Below, one piece after another: positions 39,100 to 54,100 of a stretch of DNA of 64,000 bases. The translations under genes were made by a program, and so were the position numbers. The notes beneath the pieces are model-generated. The model was not told the origin of the DNA, made no database searches, and saw only the letters and a program-made list of their open reading frames with translations. This stretch comes from Calendula officinalis (lineage: Eukaryota; Streptophyta; Magnoliopsida; Asterales; Asteraceae), in the NCBI GenBank assembly GCA_963853835.1, contig OY970822.1:49564404-49628403 (forward strand), given 5' to 3'. The stretch's first letter is position 1. Every line of letters begins with the position of its first letter.

Positions 39100-39240
39100 A
39101 CAGGGTAACCGGAACCTGCCCTGGAATCGGCGGTTCCGGTTCCAAAAATTTAGGAACCTGTCTTCCAGGTTCCGGTTCCTACATTTCAGGAACCTACGTT
39201 TCCGGTTCCGGTTCCAGTCGGAACCGGCGAGTACCTTGTC
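39100..39240. repeat. GGTTCCGG-word array (right part)
   Basis: Alternating GGAACC and GGTTCC words with the same vocabulary as 35330-35480. Between this block and the copia LTR at 39935 there is only AT-rich DNA. Confidence 0.55.
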
Positions 39241-39934
39241 AATGTTCTGAACGTTTTGATTATTCTTTTTTATTATTTAAACTTGTATAATTAAATAAAT
39301 TAAAACAAATAACAAAATAAATCCAATAAAAAATACACTTATTAAATTGAAGAAACACAACTCCTAAAAAATACATAGTTTGAAGAAAATATTTTAATAT
39401 CTTAAACAAAATTAAGTAATCAAATATTTACATTTTTAATCAGTTATATTAATTGCCTTTCTTTTAATACTAGTAAAATGATTTAATAATTTATATAGTG
39501 TTATATTTTGAAGAAAAAAACTAATCTATATTTGTAAATATTATTTTCTTTACTCATATGTAGTTCAATATTATTTTTTAAATGTGTTTATTTTTTAATA
39601 AAATATAATACTGTTTATTAAATAAATGTATATTTATTAATTTCTTAAACAATTTTTTTTAAATTAAGTACAAATAGGAAATTTAGCTGAATTTAAACTT
39701 TAAAATTAAGCTACTCCATTTGTAAGTACTTCTTAAAAAAATATTAATTGGTAATTAATACTTAACAAATTTATTTAACGGTAAGCAATCTACTCCATTT
39801 GTCCATTGACTTGAACACATGACCTATAGATTCTAAGCAACACCTTACACCAAACTTCAATACAACTAGAATACAAGTTTTAAGTATTAATTAACAATTA
39901 GTCATTAATAATTAAAAATCAACAATTAACAACT

Positions 39935-40168
39935 TGTTGTAACTCATATTTGATGAGTGGTTGATTAGTATTAACACAATCATAAGTACAATTTATGTAC
40001 ACCATTAGTATATCATTCTCTAGTCTATAAGTAGAGATGTTGTATCACTTGTTTCCTTACACACCTATATAGAACCTCTTGTATATTATGAATCTTATGT
40101 ATCATATTCCATGTCTAATGAGAAGGTTGTTATGATCCTTTTTGAGTTGAGCTAATAGGTTTACAACA
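39935..40168 (+). repeat. 5' LTR of the copia element
   Basis: TGTTGTAACTCAT to GGTTTACAACA. The 793 bases between it and the LINE (40169-40961) are host-element leader and gag remnants without a readable frame. Confidence 0.92.
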
Positions 40169-41093
40169 CGTTAAAATTAATGAAATTTTAACGGTTACAT
40201 ATTGACTAGAATATCTTTATGGTAACTAATTATGACAACGAAACATATTTGTTTTTTGGTTTAAATGAAATTCTATTTCTGATAATTATAAACCATTATT
40301 GCATAGAATGCAATGTAAAATAAGTCTTTTGATTTATTGTTAGTAATTCAATATGTGAATTACACAATTAGTCCATCCGAACCCAAAACGAAAAATGTGG
40401 ACTCATGAGCATTGTATTATAAATACCTAAGTGAAAACATTATGAATCATCCCCAAGTAGGCTCACCTATTCTTATTACAATGTCTAGGAAAGATAGGCG
40501 GTTTTTCTGACTCCTAATGATGGGTGGTTCCGATACGCACAAGCGCTGTCTACCCTCACCGTCTTTCCGGGTTGTATAGGAATAGAGCTACCGAAAAAGG
40601 TTGACTAAATAATCATTTCCCCGAATGTGGTTATATACAAATGATGAATTGGTGTCTATCAATCGACCTGTCGTCCAATAAATGAGAACCATTCGTACTT
40701 GTGTTTTTCGAACATGCTGATTCGACACATAGTTTATGCTCATAAAGACCATAAGCATATAAACTTAAACTATCATTTTATATGATAACTAAATCAAATT
40801 TTTCTCCTCCCCTTGTAGGAAAATATCGAAACAAACATGAATTCTTTGAGACCACCGATATTGTGGCTCAAATGGAATAATAGAGCTATTGTTCAGCTCT
40901 TATGTTTCATTTGGATTATGCTTTCCCATTTGGATAATGGTTATCTTTTGGACTATGGTTTGTTTTTTTTTTTTACCAGCAAAAAAAAAGGTAATGGGTT
41001 GAGCTTCGGCATTGCCATCACCCCCCCCCCCCCCCCGAGGACCTCCAAAATATATAAAAACACGAGAATCTAGCAAAATGCTAGATTAAAACA

Positions 41094-44000
41094 TTACAAA
41101 GGACAAAGTAACCAATCGACCCATGAAACGTTAACATGGTTTCGATGAGTAAACCAAACATACGAAAAAGATTTAATACTGTCAACTAACTCGGATCTAC
41201 GAATTCTAGTACTATCATATAACATGGAATTCCTATATCTCCACAGAATCCAGCACGCCGTGAAACCGATCACCAAACCTTTGTCTCTTCGGCTATTAGC
41301 TCTTGGCATCGACGGAATCTCTCCCCACCACGCATCAAAACAGTCACAACGCACCCCTTCAATATCGCACCACCTGTTAATTGCATACCAAACCTCCCCA
41401 ACAACACCACAATTAAAAAATTGAATAAGCAACTGTCTCGACCCCCACCACGCATAGAAACAGTCACAACGCACCCATTCAATATCGCACCACCTGTTAA
41501 TTGCATACCAAACCTCCCCAGCAACACCACAATTAAAAATTGAATGAGCAACTGTCTCGACCCCCGAATTGCACGTAGGACATAAGATAGAACCGATATC
41601 CATACCTCTTTTTGATAAGTTAAACCTCGTAAGAAGACAGTCAAGTTTAAGTCTCCAAATGAAGACATTAACTTTAATAGGAATCAATTTACACCATGCA
41701 TTATTATTATCAGTAATACTGGGATGCAACTAATTATTAATATACCGTCTAGCTTCACCAACCGTATAATCACATTTATCACCCAAACTCCATACTACTT
41801 TGTCTTCCCCTTCTACTGGCCGAATCTCCGGAATAATATTCATAAGCTCGATCAGTTGAGCTTGTTCTAACCCCCCTCTAATGTTCCTCCGCCAATTAAA
41901 ACACCACGCCTCGTTTGACCACCGATCACTAACCTTACAAAATGAGTTCAATTCCAACCTATATAACCGACTGAACAATAAATGCAATGGGGACGAAGTA
42001 CACCAAACATCCGTCCAAAACTTTATTGAAGCTCCACTCACTAATTTATAATGAATCGAATTATGCTCAATAATTTGATTTTCATGAAGATAATTCACTG
42101 AGCCAATAATCTGACCCCAAACACCATTTCTAGATCGATGATTTAAATTAGAGAGAAAGCTTACGTCTTGACCGAATATAGATTTAATAACTCTACACCA
42201 CAACGCGTTTTTTTCATTAAAAAGTCTCCAACGCCATTTCAATAAAAGAGCCAAGTTTAAAGCTTCTAGACTTCCAATCCCTAACCCACCCTTTGAAATA
42301 TCAGCTAAACACACATCCCACTTCACCCAATGAAGCTTCTTTTCTTCTTTGGAACCTCCGCAAAAGAACTTAGCTCTCAACTGTTCTAATTTTTTTAACA
42401 CTGATGAAGGAGTTTTAATAATCGACATCCAATAAATTGCCAAACTACCCAACCCTTATTTAATAAGCGTAAGGCGGCCACCAATAGAAAGCATTTTTAC
42501 GTTCCTAGAAGACAATCGAGCTCGAATTCTATCAATAATAGTATTCCATTTACTAGCAAGACGACCATTTTGGCCCACCGAAATACCCAAAAAAAAAAAA
42601 ACAAATGGAATCTGCCCCGCTACACAACCAAAATCTGAGCAAGTAGATTCAAGCGCCTCCACCAAAACTCCAATACCCGACAAACTTGATTTGTACATAT
42701 TGATTTTAAGACCTGATTGTTCATAAAACACCTTCTCAATATTCGTAATTTCTTGAATATTCTCACGACTCCAATCTGATACAAACACGACATCGTCCGC
42801 ATAAAATAAATGTGAAATATTTATATTATCGTGACCCACCACCGCACCACTGAATTTTTTCTCTATCACCGAATTTTGAATTAACATATGAAGGCCCTCC
42901 ATAGCCAAAATAAATAAGAATGGAGACAACGGGTCACCGTGGCGTAACCCACGAAACATCATAAATTCCTCCGTAGGTCTTCCGTTTATAAGAACAGAAC
43001 TCATAGAAGAATTTAGACATTCATGTATCCAATTTCTCCATTTACTACCAAACCCCATATTCAACAAGACATAATCAATGTCCCAACTCACCGAATCATA
43101 AGCTTTTTCAAAATCAACTTTGAAAATTAAAAGCTTTCTTTTACGAATTTTATACCAATCCGTAATTTCACTAATAACTAGCGGGCTGTCCAATATTTGT
43201 CTTCCTTTAATAAACGTGGATTGCTCATTACTTATTACTTTATCCACCACCTTAGCTAAACCTTAAAGCAAGCAATTTAGCGATAATTTTGTATTGAATT
43301 CCGATTAGGGAAATCGGTCGATAGTCTTTCACGAACGTAGGATTTGGAATTTTAGGGATAAGCGTAATAAACGACGCGTTACACCCGGTAGGAATCTTTC
43401 CATTTGCCAAAAATTCCGACACTGAATTAAAAATATCGAGATTAACAAAATCCCAATACTTCTTAATAAATTTAAATGAAAAGCCATCCGGCCCCGGAGC
43501 TTTTTCACCCCCACAACTCCAAACCGCTTATTTTACTTCCTCCGTAGTGCACAAGGATTCCAGATCATGCACATCCGACTCTGATAATTGAGAATATCCA
43601 TCATTTCTACCCGGAGGAATATTACATTCAAAGCCTTTAAATTTCTCTTTATAATAATCGATGAACACTTTTTTCACCACTACAGGATCAGTTTGCCAAA
43701 CACCATCATCCATAATCCCTTTTACCATTTGTTGTCTCCTTCTTTGGTTCAACAACCCGTGAAAAAATTTCGAGTTTTCGTCTCCATCCACAACCCATTT
43801 TAATTTGAGTTTTTGACATAAATCAATATTAATGAGCCTATCTTTGTCTATTAACTCATTCATGTACTCAAGTCCACTGGCTTTCTCTTCCTCTATCACA
43901 CTTCTGATCTTCAACTTTTTTTCAATAATAACAAGCTGATGACGCAGCCAAGAAGATCTTAACAAGTTCAATTCTTTTTGCTGCCTACTCCAATCAAGAC

Positions 44001-44804
44001 ACACTTGTTTAAAACATTTAAGTTTTTTTTAAACAAAATAATAAACTCGAATGATAAAATCGAAATGGAATAGGACCATAATCCACTTGCTTAAATTGTA
44101 ATAAAATAGGAATATGATATGATAATTCACGATCCAAGGCCACAACTTGTAAACACGGATCGACACTACATATATTCTCTGACAAAAGGAATTTGTCTAG
44201 CTTACTCATTTTGGTTGCATGTTTATTCATCCACGTGAATTGTCTTCCCCCTAAAGGAAGATCGATCAACATATTATGGTCAATAAAGTAATTAAACAAC
44301 CTAGCACCATGTTCATTAAAAATAGACCCGAATCTTTCCGATTCCAACCGAACTTCATTAAAATCTCAACACATAACCACCTTCCCATTCGCTTGTTGAA
44401 TATACGAACTAATCTCGTCCCATATCAATCTACGCGCTTCAACACTTTGAGGAGCATATACATTGATAAAATGAATGTTTTCTTGAATTCCCGACCATTT
44501 ACCATTAACTATAACATAATTTTCATGACAGAAAATACTTTCTTTCTTGAACACCGCAGGGTCCCAAATAGAAAGAATACCTCCTGAATGCTCCTGAATG
44601 CTCCTGAGCCGAACTACATGCAAAATCAAATTTATAATTACCCCAAAGCGCCTTTATCTTAAATAAATCAACCTTAGAAATGATCGTTTCTTGAACGCCT
44701 AAAAACACCACGCCATGTTGATAACATAATCTTTTTATCCACTGCCTCTTCTCCACTTCCCTTATGCCCCGAATATTAATGGAAAGAACCTTCATCATTA
44801 ACAT
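41094..44804 (-). pseudogene. LINE ORF2: endonuclease, reverse transcriptase, zf-RVT, broken
   Basis: The N-terminal APE-type endonuclease starts near 44804 (VLSINIRGI, VFLGVQET). Reverse transcriptase follows, with the catalytic FYADDVVF at about 42810, FKVDFEKAYDSVSW and RHGDPLSPFLFI. The C-terminal zinc motif CPTC..HSIFNC lies near 41560. Stops or frameshifts near 44590, 44365, 44020, 43525, 43255, 42453 and 41730 break the frame. This protein would nick target DNA and copy its own RNA; this copy cannot. Confidence 0.92.
41323..41580. repeat. 130-base tandem duplication in the LINE zf-RVT region
   Basis: The unit starting CCCCACCACGCAT at 41323 is repeated at 41453. The copies differ at a handful of sites, including one extra A (six against five) that shifts the frame. 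The open frame nevertheless runs through both copies. Confidence 0.9.
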
Positions 44805-44829
44805 TTATGACTCGAGATAATTTAAAGTT

Positions 44830-45175
44830 GTTTTCTTCCTTATGAAATTAAACAATACGTGTGACCAACTTTAAATTATTTTTACTTTGAGGCATGTATA
44901 TTGGGTATGTTGATAGTCTGGTTGATTGTGGTATTCAGATACACTTTCATAAAACATAAGGACTACTTTATCAACATTACGCCTAAAAGTAACTTCATTG
45001 ACAACCATTTCGGGTCCGTCGACCCTTGGATTTGGTATAGCTCAATATATGTTGTCAAATGGTACTATTTTAACCATAAATGAAGCCTTATATTATCCAA
45101 GTTCCAGTTGTAACTTGTTGAGTTTTAAGGATATTCGAGAAAACATGTTTTCATCTCGAAATTTCTCAAGAAAAT
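44830..45175 (+). pseudogene. Copia polyprotein piece 1 (protease to pre-integrase)
   Basis: LVDCG lies near 44915, then ISGPSTLGFGIAQYML and NEALYYPSSSCNLLSFKDIREN, the segment that joins copia protease to the GAG-pre-integrase domain. It stops where the Ty3 element inserted and resumes at 54101. Confidence 0.82.
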
Positions 45176-46599
45176 TGTAACGACCCGAATTTTGTGTTAA
45201 ATAAATTATGAAAAAATATGATAAATAATGATAAATCATTTAAAGAACGTAGGAATTGGTTTCGTGTCATTTGGACATCGTATGAGAAAGTTATGGACGA
45301 AACCGGGTCGAAGCGAAGATCGAAAAGTGCAGCCGGTGCTGCACTACCCAGATAGCATCGCTATCTGGGATATAGCAACGCGATTTGTGGTGGTCACCAA
45401 ACAGCGATCCAAGATAGCGTCGAGTGCTGGTCGCGAAAATGAGAATTTCTGAGATAGCTTTAGAGATAGCGACGCTATCTCCGTAGCGAAAAATGGCGGG
45501 CTCTGAAATAGCGACGCTATCTTGTAGATAGCGACGCTATCTTCCTGTGTGCAGCATTAAAGACGGGTTTTGGCTCATTTGATGCCATTGAAAACCCTAG
45601 TTTCTCTCCCAACGAGTTTGTATACGTGTTTGAGTGGAAAACATCATTTGGAGCCGATTTCTTGGTCAAATCTTGTGATTCTTCACTCCTAGTTGAAGAT
45701 TTAAGGTATATCTTCAATCCTTTGTAGTTGTAGCTTTAGATCTACGGATTTTGGGGCTTGGGTTTGAAACCCTAGTTCTTGGGGTTTTGATTAATGGTTC
45801 AATAAATGTTGTAAACACTTAATAGATGATATTTTAACAAGGGAAACAATTGTATGGTTAAAATTTGTAAGAATCTTAAGATTGGTAAAACCTAGGGTTT
45901 TGGAAATCATCATAATTGGGGGAAAGTATTATCAAAGGGTTTTTTATGATAAATGGGTGTATTATTGTGAAGTATGTATTGTTGAACAAGTGGTGATTGT
46001 CATATTAGGGATTTCGGTGGATTCTCGAAAGTGAGCAATCTTGTGGAAAGGGAAGAATTGTGTTGGAAGAACACATTGGGAGCATTAATTGCTAAGGTGA
46101 GTACGTGTGGACTTTACTGAGTACATAGCCTTTAAAATATGTTTTCTTTACATGTGTTCAGTCTATTTGCCTAATTGTGTAGACTATTAGTATGTAGAGT
46201 TAGTTATCTATTATTATGAATATTGAAACTAACTTGTTTGATGATTGACGAGATAGCCTACGGCTTAGATGCAATAACTCGAGAAGTTATGATGAGTGAT
46301 AGATTGGCGGTGATTCGGGGGATCCCCGGTCACTTTGGATGGGGCGGATTGGGCGTCGACCCATGGACCATCATGTGATAGGAGGCTTGCTAACCGGACG
46401 TGATCCGGCTAGAAGTTGGGCAATGGTAGAATGAGCGTTTCCCTCTTGCCATTATCATAAGGCTTATTAAGGCGGGGGATCCCCGATTAATAAGTTTGTG
46501 AGATGATGGGTTATTTGGAGATGTTCCATATAACTAGTGACGATTGCTAGGAAAGCATAATCGATAGGATCACAATAGGGTGACTAGAAGTATGCTGAT

Positions 46600-46667
<68 letters not shown>

Positions 46668-47002
46668 ATGTGATACTTGTTGTTTATTTTATCGGGGTCT
46701 AAACCCATGTAGCTCACGAGACATTTTTGTGTCTCACATACTACTTTTTGTTTTTGCTATGTACTCAGGTTCGGGATCGAAGATATAGGTACGCACGGAT
46801 AGAGATATGCGGGGCATAGAATAGAAGAGCATTAGAACGGATTTGTGCTTAGCATTGGTTTTGATCTATTTTGTAACACCAAACTTTAAATTCTGATTTT
46901 CATTCCCAAGGGTATTGTAAATCCGTATTTTTGGAACAGTTCTTCTATTTATAAAACGATATATTTTGGCAAATCTTTTGTTATAAAATTTGAGGTGTTA
47001 CA
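45176..47002 (+). repeat. 5' LTR of the non-autonomous Ty3 element
   Basis: TGTAACGACCCGAATT to GAGGTGTTACA, 1,827 bases. It holds a module of AGATAGCGACGCTATCT-type dyads (45348-45545) and two GGGGGATCCCCG-type palindromes near 46318 and 46476. A plain (TA)n tract (46603-46663) is the empty site for the inserts found in the 3' LTR. Confidence 0.93.
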
Positions 47003-47005
47003 ACT

Positions 47006-47017
47006 TGGTATCAGAGC
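47006..47017 (+). other. Primer-binding site, initiator tRNA-Met
   Basis: TGGTATCAGAGC, a perfect match, begins three bases after the LTR. Confidence 0.93.
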
Positions 47018-47271
47018 TACTGTTTATATGAATTAGGTTGGATGACCATCCTAGTCTTAGACTGTAGCTATAGGAATGTAAGATTCCTTGAGATCATAGG
47101 TTAACCTTGAGACTTTATGTTAAGTTTAGGGTTGAACCTAAGGGACCTATAGAAGATGTTATAACTATGGAAGTTATTATGGATAAGAAATGTGAGTCTT
47201 ACGTGACTAATGGATCGTACCAAGAGTACTAAATTGTTTGATGTCTTTCATATAGACTTGAACGAAAGAAA

Positions 47272-48898
47272 ATGGTAAATACTCGTAGAAGTGGAAAGGC
47301 TCCACAAGATCAAGGGGATGAAATACCCCGTGTTGAGGTTGTGGTTGAACAAGGAAGTCAACCGTCGCTGCATGATGAGTCGGGGGTCGGAGCTAACAAG
47401 ACCCCGGTGACCATGGCGGACCTTCAAATTATCATTGATCAAATCAAAGGGATGGTGGCCGAAGAAGTGCACCTTATTATGGGAGACCTTGAAAAGTTGG
47501 AAAGTGATCATGAATCCGAAGCTAGGTCGGGTGAGAGAACCGGGGGTAGTGGTACCCGATGAAAAAGATGGTTGTACTTTTAAGTCTTTTATGGCTTGTA
47601 AGCCAAGCGTGTACATGGGTAGTTCGGACCCGAATGTGACTATGAGGTGGATCCGAGAGACAGAACGGGTCATCGGAAGTAGAAAATGTAAGAAACCCGA
47701 TATGGTGACGTATGTGTCATAATTGTTGAAAGAAGATGCGATGGTATGGTGGGATATTGTCTATGAAACCCTCGGAAGGGAGGTGGTGAAGAAGATGTCA
47801 TGGGACAACTTTACCACAAGGTTGAAGAGAAAGTTTTGCCCCGAAAGGGATTTGGAAAGATGCATGAGAGGTTTGTGACCCTAAAGAAGGGTGATAGGTC
47901 AGTTGAGGAGTACTCGATGGAGTTCACGGGATTGCTCCCGTTTGTTGCTAAAACCTATTTTGAGGAAAGGTCGAGGGTGGTCTGGTATGCTTGTGGGCTA
48001 CCTTGGGATTACCAATTGGAGGTAAAGAGAGCGGTCACACTCGATGAGGCCATTGGTGCCGCCCGGGGTGTGGAAGAGGTAAGTGCGACGAGGAATGCCG
48101 AGTGGGCCCATGCGGGCGAGAAAAGGAAAGCCGAGAGTGGCTCGGGAACTTACAAAAAAGGGAAGTTCACATCGAATTTCTCCAAGCAAGGAAGTTTTGC
48201 CACGTGCAAGAGATGCGGGAAGAACCATGACGGCGAATGCCGAGGAGATTCGAAGGCGTGCTACAATTGTGGAAAAATGGGGCATATGGCCCGAGATTGT
48301 AGAACCAAGGCTATTTCCGAGGTGGAGTGTTACTCGTGCCACGATATGGGACACTATAGCAATGTGTGCCCAAAAAAGGGAACCGAGGTAATGGTGTCCA
48401 CGGCTCAAAAGAAGGTGGAACTGGCTAAAGTGAAGGGGTGTTCCTTCCAACTCACTCGAGAGGAGGCAAAAGAGGCGCACGATGTAGTATCAGGTACTTT
48501 ATTCATTAACTTCATGCCAACTTCTATATGATTTGATTCGGGTTCTACTTATTCGTTTGTGTCCAATGAGTTTGGTAGAAAGTTAAATGTGCCGACCGAT
48601 GTTGTTAGATGAAAAATATGAAACAGAGGTAGCCAATGGAAAAATCTCAACGGTAGAATGTGTTTATAGAAATTGTGAGTTAGAAATAGATGGGGAAAAG
48701 TTTAAAGTCGATTTATCGCCCATGAGAAATAAGGATTTTAATGTGATTATCGGTATGGACTGGCTGGGTATGCACCAAGCCAAGATATTGTGTGATTATA
48801 GCTTAATTGTTGGGTTGTCGCACGAATTGGTGGTTATAGGAATTGGAGATAAGTTGTATGACGTGGATATTAATTTTGGGAATTGTCTTCCCGGTTAG
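47272..48898 (+). pseudogene. gag and partial protease of the non-autonomous Ty3 element
   Basis: Gag begins at the ATG at 47272. It shows a capsid region (WIRETERVIGSRKCK), a CKRCGKNHDGEC knuckle and two CCHC knuckles (CYNCGKMGHMARDC, CYSCHDMGHYSNVC; 48260-48370). The protease is recognisable by DSGSTYSFV near 48538 and VIIGMDWLGMHQAKIL near 48745. Frame breaks occur near 47545, 47720, 47860, 48530 and 48600. The frame ends for good at 48898. Closely related to gag of the chromovirus at 20245-28387. Confidence 0.88.
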
Positions 48899-51270
48899 TT
48901 AGGTGTATGGAAATTATATTTTTGGAAAGGATTATGGACCGGTGTGTCGCGGGTAGTAAGGATATAAGGGTTGATGCTATTATGTAGTATCAAAAGATAA
49001 ACCGCAAGGACGGTAAATGTTTTCAACAAAGGGATAGTAGTACAATGAAGTACTAAGTTTTGGTATGAATTGTAGTAAGGATGAAAATTTTGGAAATAGA
49101 AACCTTGGAAATGAAACTTGAGTATTCGGCAAGAATCCGGATAAGTAATGTAATGTTAATATACGTAAATGGTAAAGAAAAGAATGATTAAAGGTATAGT
49201 GATGCCTTAGAACAAATAAATGGAACATAGGTGGAAAATAGTAAGTGTCAGGAATGACATATTTTAATTGTCAAAAATGGTTGAGTAAAAGTTGCCATGT
49301 AGCCATAACAAAGTTTTGTGACAGGGATGATTGATTTGATATTAAGGGTAAGATGACGATTATTGGCAAAATGTCATAATAATGGTGTGATAGAATATGA
49401 CATAGTGTGCGTGAGACTACGATTGGGAAATAAATATTTCAAGGTATCGCGATGTATAAAGACGAGATCATGGAATGTTGGGCTAATGGGTGCCAAGTCA
49501 TGGGTTACCAATGTAGACCGGAGTCGATTGGTTGACTCAATAATGACCGGGTTGGACGGTGAACTATGGTTAAAGGAATAGATTGGTGGTTACCCCGGTG
49601 GTAACAAAAGGTTTGGAAATCGGTAATAAGGAAATGGACCGGTTAAGGGTGATTAATGTGTAAGTGAAACGGTAAATGATAATCGGAGATTATTTTGGTA
49701 TACCCGCAGGGTACAATGCATGCGCGTTATGTGATGGCCTTGAAGGCGTATGATAATAGAAAGGTAAAGTTATAGGAAACATTTTAAGTAGTGACCAATG
49801 GGAAATGTGTTGAATATGAATGGAAATGATAACGTGATATTATAGGAAATGTCCTAAATTGCATGGTGAATAAATAGACGATTAAATGTGTAAAATAATA
49901 GTAAAGTTATATGAGGTGAAAAGAGGTATACTAGTGTAGTATGCAGGATAGGATAAGAAAGAAAGGATGTGATTAGTTCGGGGGATCCCCGACTACTATG
50001 ATATTGGGATGGAATCGGTTGGGCGAATCCCAATGGTTCTATTCCATAATCGGAGGCTTTCCGGTTAACGAGATCGTGTGAGTCACCATGGATTGGAGGC
50101 GTTCCAATCATTGTGACGGTTTGAGATCTTGATGGATTGTAGGCTTTCCAATCATCTTGATGTGATAGTTGAGGCTCGATATGATGTGACCATGTATGGT
50201 TTTTATAATGTGCGTATATAGAACCGTATGGTTAAGTATTAATACTATGATTTTATGATAAAGGAGTAAACTGATTGATAATGCGGGTTGCATTAGGTCA
50301 TGTAGGGGTATGGGATGCCTACGACTCTTAGAATGTGAGAAAGGGGATGCTTTTAGAAAGCAATTGTTATTGATAACCAAGATATGGTAAATTGTGTGAA
50401 ATTATGGAATGTGATGCGGTAGAGGATATAATTCCGATAATTGAGAATGAAAGTTATGAAATGGTCAACGTGATGCAAAGATGATTGAAATGATACTAAG
50501 TAATGGTATAAGTGACCAAATGAAGGTTAAAAAACGGTAAGGGTTGATGTGACCTTAAGGAAATGTGAGAACTCGGAGAAGTTGGGAAAGATTGGAAATT
50601 TTGGAAACATGAACGATTGTTAAGGAAACAATAATGTGTAGAACCGGAAGTGGTAAGTTGAGAATGGTATCCCGTGAGTGCGGAATTTGTTAATTTGAAA
50701 ATATATTGTTGACTTTAGGCAAAAGTCAAGATTAGTCAACATGTGATTAGTTGACTTGGTCAAAGATGGGCTTTGACTCTCGTTTTGAATGACTCGCGAA
50801 TGATGAGAGCATAATGTATCAAATGTGTGAATGTGAAAAGGTTAATGAAATAATTAAAAGAGTTATAGTCGAATCACGCGACTTTGAATCGTTGGGTATT
50901 TCCGAGTTGAATTTGGGAATCGGGCGTACGGTGGTTGTTAAACCATAATGGAAATGATGGTTAACGAGACCTTTAGCTAGTAAAGGAATTGTAAAGGTAT
51001 GGTTGACTTTATGCTTAATTCAAAGATTAGACGACATTGGGTCATATAGTTTCTATGTGAATAGCGAGTTTGATTAAAGGATTTAATGTTTTATGGTGAA
51101 ATTGTGCAATTTTGACCCGTTTGGGTATTAAAGGTTTAAGATTGATTTTTGACCCGTCGGGTCTAACGGGGTTAAGTGAATGTTTAAATAAATATTGTTG
51201 ACTAAATTGGAATGGGAAAAGTTTGATGGTAATAACCACAAGGGAATGAGAGCGTAATGCTCGGTCGAAT
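48899..51270 (+). other. Non-coding filler replacing pol
   Basis: About 2.4 kb with no RT, RNase H or integrase motif in any frame. The plus strand is markedly purine-rich (long GGAAATG, GGTAAAG runs). Bases 49970-50160 resemble the hairpin region of LTRs: CGGGGGATCCCCG, ATCGGAGGCTTTCCGGTTA, GATTGGAGGCGTTCCAATC and GATTGTAGGCTTTCCAATC. Confidence 0.75.
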
Positions 51271-52751
51271 GTGGATTGAGAATTTCTAGTGATTCCGAGG
51301 ACGGAATCCTATTAAGGGGTGGATAGTTGTAACGACCCGAATTTTTTGTTAAATAAATTATGAAAAAAATATGATAAATAAGGATAAATCATTTAAAGAA
51401 CGTAGGAATTGGTTTTGTGTCATTTGGACATCGTATGAGAAAGTTATGGACGAAACCGGGTCGAAGCAAAGATCGAAAAGTGCAGCCGGTGCTGCACTAC
51501 CCAGATAGCGACGCAATCTGGGATTTACCGACGTGATTTGTGGTGGTCACCAAACAGCGACCCAAGATAGCGTCGAGTGCTGGTCGTGAAAATGAGAATT
51601 TCTGAGATAGCGTCAAAGATAGCGACACTATCTCCGTAGCGAAAAGTGGCGGGCTCTGAAATAGCCACGCTATCTTGTAGATAGCGACGCTATCTTCCTG
51701 TGTGCAGCATTAAAGACGAGTTTTGGCTCATTTGATGCCATTGTTAACCATAGTTTCTCTCCCAACGAGTTTGTATACGTTTTATAGTGGAAAACATCAT
51801 TTGGAGCCGATTTCTTGGTCAAATCTTGTGATTCTTCACTCCTAGTTGAATATTTAAGGTATATCTTCAATCCTTTGTAGTTGTAGCTTTAGATCTATGG
51901 ATTTTGGGGCTTGGGTTTGAAACCCTAGTACTTGGAGTGTTGATCAATGGTTCAATAAATGTTGTATACACTTAACAGATGGTATTTTAATAAGGGAAAC
52001 AAGTGTAGGTTAAGATTTGTAAGAATCTTAAGATTGGTAAAACCTAGGGTTTTGGAAATCATCATAATTGGGGGAAAGTATTATCAAAGGGTTTCTTATG
52101 ATAAATGGGTGTATTATTGTTAAGTATGTATTGTTGAACAAGTGGTGATTGTCATATTAGGGATTTTGGTGGATTCTCGAAAGTGAGCAATCTTGTGGAA
52201 AAGGAAGGATTGTGTTGGAAGAACACATTGGGAGCATTAATTGCTAAGGTGAGTACGTGTGGACTTTACTAAGTACATAGCCTTTGAAATCTGTTTTCTT
52301 TACTTGTGTTCGGTCTATTTGCTTAATTGTGTAGACTATTAGTATGTAGAGTTAGTTACATATTATTATGAATATTAAAACTAACTTGGTTGATGATTGA
52401 CGAGATGGCCAATGGCTTAGATGGAATAACTCGAGAAGTTATGATGAGTGATAGATTGGCAGTGATTCGGGGGATCCCCGGTCACTTTGGATGGGGCGGA
52501 TTGGGCGTCGACCCATGGACCATCATGTGATAGGAGGCTTGCTAACCGGACGTGATCCGGATAGAAGTCGGGTAATGGTAGATTGGGCGATTCCCTCTTG
52601 CCGTTATCATAAGGCTTATTAAGGCGGAGGATCCCCGATTAATAAGTACGTGAGATGATGGGTTATTTGGAGATGTTCCATATAACTAGTTATGATTTCT
52701 AGGAAAACATAATCGATAGGGTCACAATAGGGTGACTAGAAGTATGATGAT

Positions 52752-53750
<999 letters not shown>

Positions 53751-54100
53751 TATATATATATATAATGTGATACTTGTTTGTTTTATCGGGGTCTAAACCC
53801 ATGTAGCTCACGAGACATTTTTGTGTCTCACTACTACTTGTTGTTTTTGCTATGTCCTAAGGTTCGGGATCGAATATATAGGTACGCATGGATAGAGATA
53901 TGTGGGGCCTAGAATAGAAGAGCATTAGATCGGTTTTGTGATTAGCTTTGGTTTTGATCTATTTTGTAACACCAAAGTTTATACTCTGATTTTCATACCA
54001 AAGGCTTTTGTAAATCCGTATTTTTGGAACAGTTCTTCTATTTATAAAACGATATATTTTGGCACATGTTTTGTTATAAAACTTGAGGTGTTACAAAAAT

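Larger units (their letters stand above)
40962..44815 (-). mobile_element. L1-type LINE, 5'-truncated
   Basis: On the minus strand the element ends in an A-rich tail (T run 40962-40974 on the plus strand), preceded by a short spacer with GCTGG and another A/T run. A run of 16 C (41021-41036, G on the gene strand) lies in the 3' UTR. Only the ORF2 region is present and no gag-like ORF1 is seen, so it is 5'-truncated. No convincing target duplication was found. Confidence 0.85.

Noticed and set aside
35307..39240. One hAT element with both ends around the Helitron
   Set aside because: The two GGTTCCGG blocks share words, but no right TIR or matching 8-base duplication was found, so they are listed as separate blocks.
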